From CAIMUX01 sp964473865 (GTDB lineage Bacteria; Eisenbacteria; RBG-16-71-46; CAIMUX01), in assembly GCA_964473865.1 (NCBI GenBank), contig CAYYQN010000001.1, forward strand, positions 124,001 to 188,000: DNA of 64,000 bases, written 5' to 3'. Position 1 is the stretch's first letter. Each line of letters opens with the position of its first letter. The notes beneath the pieces are model-generated. The model worked only from the letters and a program-made list of their open reading frames with translations, ran no database searches and was not told where the DNA came from. Position numbers and translations under genes: made by a program. Of this stretch, positions 60,706 to 64,000 are shown one piece after another.

Positions 60706-61469
60706 TGACCTCTTGGTGAAGTATCCTTGCCGGGCGAAGCTGCTGCCGCGTGCGGCCTCATCTCGCATCCGGCCATCGTGCCGCTCGCCTTCGCCTTCCC
60801 GCTGCAGCACGATCCCGTCCCTGCCGTTCTTCCCATCGCGCAGCCGCTGCTTATCCCCGCCATCGATGCGCCTTTCAGCTCGCCCGAGCCCGGGACCGAG
60901 TCGCCCGACTGCGTCTCCTTCGCCTTCCGGTCGGGCGCGCGGAAGGCGGGTGTGAAAGTCGCCTCCTTTTCCGCGCCGCGCATGCCTTTCACCTGAATCG
61001 TCGCCTTCAACTCGTCGAGCTTCACCTTGGACAGGTCCACCTGGCCATAGAGACGATCCTGCTTGAACAGCTTCATCCCTCCGCACAGCTCACACTCGCC
61101 GGGCTTGTCCCGGACGACTTCGACGTGCATCGGGCAGAAATATGTCGCCGGTTCCTTGTCTCCCGGAGTCTCCGGGACCAGCTTCACCGTGACGGTCGTG
61201 TCGCCGGGCAGGGACAGCGTCGCCTGGCCGGCCGCGTTCTCGACCATCGCGGGTCCGTGCTCGTCCGTGTACAGGTAGACACGGATGCCGTGGGGCGCCG
61301 CAACGCTTTCGAACGCGTGGCCTTTGGTTACCGACATGACGCCTCCATGTCGAGGGGGCGGGGCGGCCTGTTCGCCAGCGGGGTCGCCGGGCGCGGCGAA
61401 GGTGACCGTCGAGCCCGACGCCATGGCCAGCAACAGGGCCAAAAACAGCATGGGAAGTTTCCGGGACAT
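60702..61469 (-). CDS. Exported heavy-metal-binding protein, first gene of the Cus-like operon
   Basis: A 255-residue secreted protein. The signal peptide ends TVTFAA (about residue 26). A beta-rich domain precedes a heavy-metal-binding motif YFCPMHVEVV...CELCGGM (C112, C126, C129), with an extra Gly compared with CPxCGM. The C-terminal ~60 residues are rich in Cys, Met, His and Gly (GCAMG, SCCSG, GCEMRPHA) and look like a metal-chelating tail. It may sequester Cu/Ag in the periplasm and hand it to the adaptor. It overlaps the TolC-like gene by four bases. Confidence 0.8.
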   Translation of the reverse strand: MSRKLPMLFLALLLAMASGSTVTFAAPGDPAGEQAAPPPRHGGVMSVTKGHAFESVAAPHGIRVYLYTDEHGPAMVENAAGQATLSLPGDTTVTVKLVPETPGDKEPATYFCPMHVEVVRDKPGECELCGGMKLFKQDRLYGQVDLSKVKLDELKATIQVKGMRGAEKEATFTPAFRAPDRKAKETQSGDSVPGSGELKGASMAGISSGCAMGRTAGTGSCCSGKAKASGTMAGCEMRPHAAAASPGKDTSPRGH

Positions 61470-61633
61470 GGCTTGATCTCCTTGTCGAGAGTTCGAATCG
61501 ATCGGAGGAGAGGTCTGACCAGCTCGCGCCGGGAAGTCCGAGTCCGCTCGACCGGGTCGATCTGCAGGCCTACCTCCATGACATACCGTGGCGTACAGGA
61601 TCCATGCCGGATTGGCACCGCCTGGCGACGTCG

Positions 61634-61662
61634 TGTAACATGTTCAATATGAATTAGTTACA
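61634..61662. promoter_or_regulatory. Inverted repeat in the Cus promoter region
   Basis: TGTAAC-N17-GTTACA, with a minus-strand TTGTAA (61663-61658) and TGTTAC 17 bases later that resemble -35/-10 elements. It is a plausible metal-regulator or activator site. Confidence 0.35.
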
Positions 61663-61707
61663 AGATCTCATCCCCGGCCCCGATCAACATCCCACTCCTC
61701 GACATGG

Positions 61708-61717
61708 AGACATGTCT
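61708..61717. promoter_or_regulatory. Short palindrome upstream of the Cus promoter
   Basis: AGACATGTCT is a perfect 10-bp palindrome, with GACATG repeated at 61701-61706. It could be an enhancer site for the adjacent NtrC-type regulator. Evidence is positional only. Confidence 0.3.
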
Positions 61718-61891
61718 ACAATTGAGTCCAGCTGGTCGTAGGTATGGAGAATAGTCAACAGCTCGCGGCCGCGCGACGGTCGCCGGGAGACGGTGTGGTC
61801 GCCTTGAAAGCAAGGGCGGTGCAGATTCTGGCTATCCACTTGTCTCACAATATGTTCTGTGATCTGACGCCACGCAATCCGGATCGAGCGA

Positions 61892-63286
61892 TCAACCGAT
61901 GTTGAACTTCTTCATCCGGTACAACAGAACATGTCGTGGAACGCCCAGATAGGCGGCAGCCTGGCTCTTGTTGCCGCCATGCTTTTCCAGCGTGCGAACG
62001 ATGAGCTCGCGCTCGAGATCAGGGAGAGATAGCTGGTCGGGAGGCAGGTTGTCAGGGTAGAGACTGCGGGGCCGATCCACAGCCGCGCCATCCGCCTCCG
62101 AGCGCTTCCCGCCCACCTCGGTCGAGGCGACTCCGTCCACCGCCCGCAGATCATCCTCGGTCAACTCGTCGGAGCCGCGCAGGAGGACGAGCCGCTGGCA
62201 CAGGTTCGCCAACTCGCGCGCGTTGCCGGGCCACTCGCGACGCATCAACGTGCGTAACAGCCCGGGAGAGGTGTGCAGCTTCGCGCCGCCGGCGAACCGA
62301 TCGAGAGACTGCTCCCACAGCGCGGCAATGTCTTCCCGTCGCTCGCGCAGCGGGGGCAGGTGGACCGGGATGACATTCAGACGGTAGTACAGGTCCCCGC
62401 GAAAGCGGCCTTCCGCCACCCGGGCCGAAAGATCGGCGTTCGTCGCGGCCACAACCCGCACATCAACGGGCACGGGCCGAGCGGCCCCCACCGGGTCCAC
62501 CAGGCGGGTTTCGATCACTCGGAGCAGCTTCGTCTGCAGATCGGCGGGAAGATCGGCAACCTCGTCTAAGAGCAGCGTCCCGCCGTGGGCCTGCCGGAAC
62601 TTCCCGAGCTTCTCCCGCACGGCACCAGTGAAGGCTCCGCGTTCGTGGCCGAACAGCTCGCTCTCCATCAAGTCATGAGGGATGGCGGCGCAGTTGATCG
62701 CCACAAACGGCCGGTCCCAGCGGTCGGATAGGCTGTGCAGGGACTGCGCCACAAGCTCTTTTCCGGTTCCCGACTCGCCGGTGATCAGGACCGTGGCATC
62801 CGTGGGGGCGATCCGCCGGATCGCGGCCACCACCCGCTCCATCGCGGGGGAAGCGTGCACGAGCGGCAGGTGACGCCTCTGGTCGTCCAGGCGTTCCCGC
62901 AGCGTGCGGTTCTCTTGCACCAGGCGGCGTTTCTCCAACGCCTTCTCCACCGTCAGTTTCAGCTCGTCACGGTTGTACGGTTTGGTGATGTAATCGTGCG
63001 CCCCGTCGCGCATCGCCGCCACGGCGTCCTCGATCGAGCCAAAAGCGGTGAGGACGATGACCGGCAACAAGGGATCGACTTCGTGCGCGCGGCGCAAAAC
63101 CTCCAGTCCGCCGGTGCCGGGCATCTTGAGATCGGTGATGACCACGTCGGGCCCGGCGCCTTCGAGCAGCGCAAGCCCGGCCTTCCCATCGGCCGCGGTT
63201 TCGACCACGTGTCCCTGTTCTTGGAGCGTGTACGCCAGCACTTCCCGCAGGCTGGCATCATCGTCAATCAGTAGAATCCGCGCCAT
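61892..63286 (-). CDS. Sigma-54-dependent NtrC/ZraR-type response regulator
   Basis: A 464-residue regulator from the ATG at 63286. The receiver (1-118) has the acidic cluster DDD (8-10), phospho-Asp52 in TDLKMPG, and Lys in ITKPYNRDE. The AAA+ domain has GESGTGKE, the intact GAFTGA loop (ERGAFTGAV) and GGTLLLDEVADLP. The Fis-type C-terminal helix-turn-helix is GGNKSQAAAYLGVPRHVLLYR (in parts). It activates sigma-54 promoters on phosphorylation. It lies next to the Cus-like operon and pairs with the kinase downstream at the window edge (23-base overlap), like ZraSR. Confidence 0.94.
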   Translation of the reverse strand: MARILLIDDDASLREVLAYTLQEQGHVVETAADGKAGLALLEGAGPDVVITDLKMPGTGGLEVLRRAHEVDPLLPVIVLTAFGSIEDAVAAMRDGAHDYITKPYNRDELKLTVEKALEKRRLVQENRTLRERLDDQRRHLPLVHASPAMERVVAAIRRIAPTDATVLITGESGTGKELVAQSLHSLSDRWDRPFVAINCAAIPHDLMESELFGHERGAFTGAVREKLGKFRQAHGGTLLLDEVADLPADLQTKLLRVIETRLVDPVGAARPVPVDVRVVAATNADLSARVAEGRFRGDLYYRLNVIPVHLPPLRERREDIAALWEQSLDRFAGGAKLHTSPGLLRTLMRREWPGNARELANLCQRLVLLRGSDELTEDDLRAVDGVASTEVGGKRSEADGAAVDRPRSLYPDNLPPDQLSLPDLERELIVRTLEKHGGNKSQAAAYLGVPRHVLLYRMKKFNIG

Positions 63287-64000
63287 GGCTCTTCCTTCCG
63301 TGGGCGGCCGGGACGCACGGCAATTCGATCTCCACCAGCGCGCCTCCTTCCGGTCGGTTCGCGATCCGAACGGTTCCGCCATGTTGCGCAATGATGCGGT
63401 GCGTGATGGCGAGACCAAGTCCGGTGCCCTCCGACCGGGTGGTGAAGAACGGCTCAAACGCATTGGCCAGACCTTCGGGAGTAAAGCCCGGACCGGAGTC
63501 GCGCACTCGGAGGAGTGCTCGTTCTCCGCGCCTCTCGCCGTCCAGGACAACCTCGCCGCGGTCTCCGCAGGCCTGTACCGCATTCAGGACCACGTTGAGC
63601 AACACCTGCCTCACCTGTCGCGGGTCCGCGAGAAAGCACAATCCCTCACTCCCGCTCGGGTCAAATCGGACCGATACCCCGGCCACCTCGCGACCGCGCA
63701 CCAGGGAGGCCACGGCTTCCAACTCGTCGACCGCCCAAACGCATTCACGCTGAACCGGAGTCGGCCGGGCAAACACGAGGAAGCGCGTCAACACGTCGTT
63801 CAACCGCACCGCCTCATCGACCAGCACCTGAAGCAGCCGGCGCTTCGGGTGCTGCACCCCGAAATCGTCCGCGAGGAGCTCCGCCGAACCTTTAATGGAG
63901 GCAAGTGGATTCCGAATCTCATGCGCGAGCCCGGCCGAGAGTCGACCCACCGCGGCGAGCTGTGCCTCCTGCACCAGCCTCTCCTCCGCGGCGCGGAGTT
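63264..64000 (-). CDS. Sensor histidine kinase, partial (5' end outside the window)
   Basis: The visible C-terminal ~245 residues show a NtrB/ZraS-type kinase core: AGLAHEIRNPLASIKGSAELL (phospho-His; shown in parts), an N box with LLNVVLNAVQA, a G1 box RDSGPGF and a G2 box GTGLGLAITHRI. The frame is open to the right edge, so the sensor and membrane part lie outside the window. The stop codon is 23 bases inside the response-regulator gene, so the two are coupled. It is expected to phosphorylate that regulator. A sensed metal is inferred from the neighbouring efflux operon. Confidence 0.92.
   Translation of the reverse strand, partial: LRAAEERLVQEAQLAAVGRLSAGLAHEIRNPLASIKGSAELLADDFGVQHPKRRLLQVLVDEAVRLNDVLTRFLVFARPTPVQRECVWAVDELEAVASLVRGREVAGVSVRFDPSGSEGLCFLADPRQVRQVLLNVVLNAVQACGDRGEVVLDGERRGERALLRVRDSGPGFTPEGLANAFEPFFTTRSEGTGLGLAITHRIIAQHGGTVRIANRPEGGALVEIELPCVPAAHGRKSHGADSTD

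Larger units (their letters stand above)
61470..61891. promoter_or_regulatory. Promoter region between the metal-efflux operon and the two-component pair
   Basis: 422 bases. Both flanking units are transcribed leftward, so this holds the Cus promoter and the 3' end of the response-regulator gene. 61630-61740 is AT-rich relative to the surroundings. No sigma-54 -24/-12 element was recognised. A 54-codon frame starting at 61744 (plus strand) has no ribosome site and was not accepted as a gene. Confidence 0.45.

Noticed and set aside
61488..61500. GAGTTCGAATC resembles a tRNA T-arm
   Set aside because: No acceptor, D or anticodon stem can be built around it.
61744..61907. Small plus-strand open frame (54 codons) starting ATG at 61744
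   Set aside because: No ribosome site, no recognisable features, and it runs into the 3' end of the response-regulator gene on the other strand.
1..64000. CRISPR arrays, insertion sequences, tRNA or rRNA genes
   Set aside because: No regularly spaced repeats, transposase motifs or structural RNA signatures were recognised anywhere in the window.

Overview
The window reads as a GC-rich (roughly two-thirds G+C by eye) bacterial chromosome segment with tightly packed genes. Many neighbours share ATGA, GTGA or TGATG stop/start overlaps. No rRNA, tRNA, CRISPR array, transposase or integrase was seen. Three proteins point to the FCB superphylum or a related candidate phylum such as Eisenbacteria or Krumholzibacteriota: a GWxTD-domain lipoprotein, an M6 metalloprotease with a C-terminal FlgD/sorting-like Ig domain, and a ZU5-type lipoprotein. 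Lipoproteins, TolC proteins and RND parts indicate a Gram-negative envelope. The phylum assignment is inference.

Layout. (1) 1-1564, minus: an E1/ThiF-like adenylyltransferase cut by the left edge, translationally coupled to an FHA-like/RING-like zinc protein; this may be the visible end of a bacterial ubiquitin-like conjugation locus. A divergent SorC-like regulator follows at 2102-3274. (2) 3448-10957, minus: a seven-gene YbhGFSR-type ABC exporter operon (TetR, HlyD, ATPase, TolC, ATPase, two ABC-2 permeases) with a candidate TetR operator. (3) MntP, then a baeRF/eRF1-like protein. (4) 13318-19976, plus: a complete Suf operon (Rrf2 regulator, sufC, sufB, sufD, Rieske ferredoxin, sufS, sufU, sufT). 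(5) 20188-25026, minus: a ferritin-like protein, two envelope proteins, an RsmC-like methyltransferase and a five-domain S1 protein. (6) 25884-28737, plus: a coupled YvlB-like/DUF2089/membrane-Fn3 trio. (7) 28661-38735: the GWxTD lipoprotein, M6 protease, S9 peptidase, ZU5 lipoprotein, a beta-barrel-like protein and a second membrane-Fn3 protein. (8) 38908-44947, plus: a SelW-like selenoprotein with an in-frame UGA, BtpA, an ImmA/IrrE-like protein lacking its catalytic Glu, KorAB, and a PTS EIIA-like protein. (9) A TPR/AAA+ regulator with a GAYTSA loop. (10) 48085-50425, minus: ImuB and ImuA with a LexA-type box upstream. (11) A V4R sensor protein and a hybrid histidine kinase. (12) 54432-61469, minus: a Cus/Czc-type RND metal efflux operon. 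(13) 61892-64000, minus: a ZraSR-like two-component pair, with the kinase cut by the right edge.

How the parts fit. The Suf operon supplies Fe-S clusters used by KorAB and the Rieske protein. The Cus operon and the adjacent NtrC-type pair look like a metal export and sensing module. The two clearest non-routine items are the UGA-containing SelW gene with a SECIS-like hairpin (38908-39141) and the E1-like/RING-like pair at the left edge.
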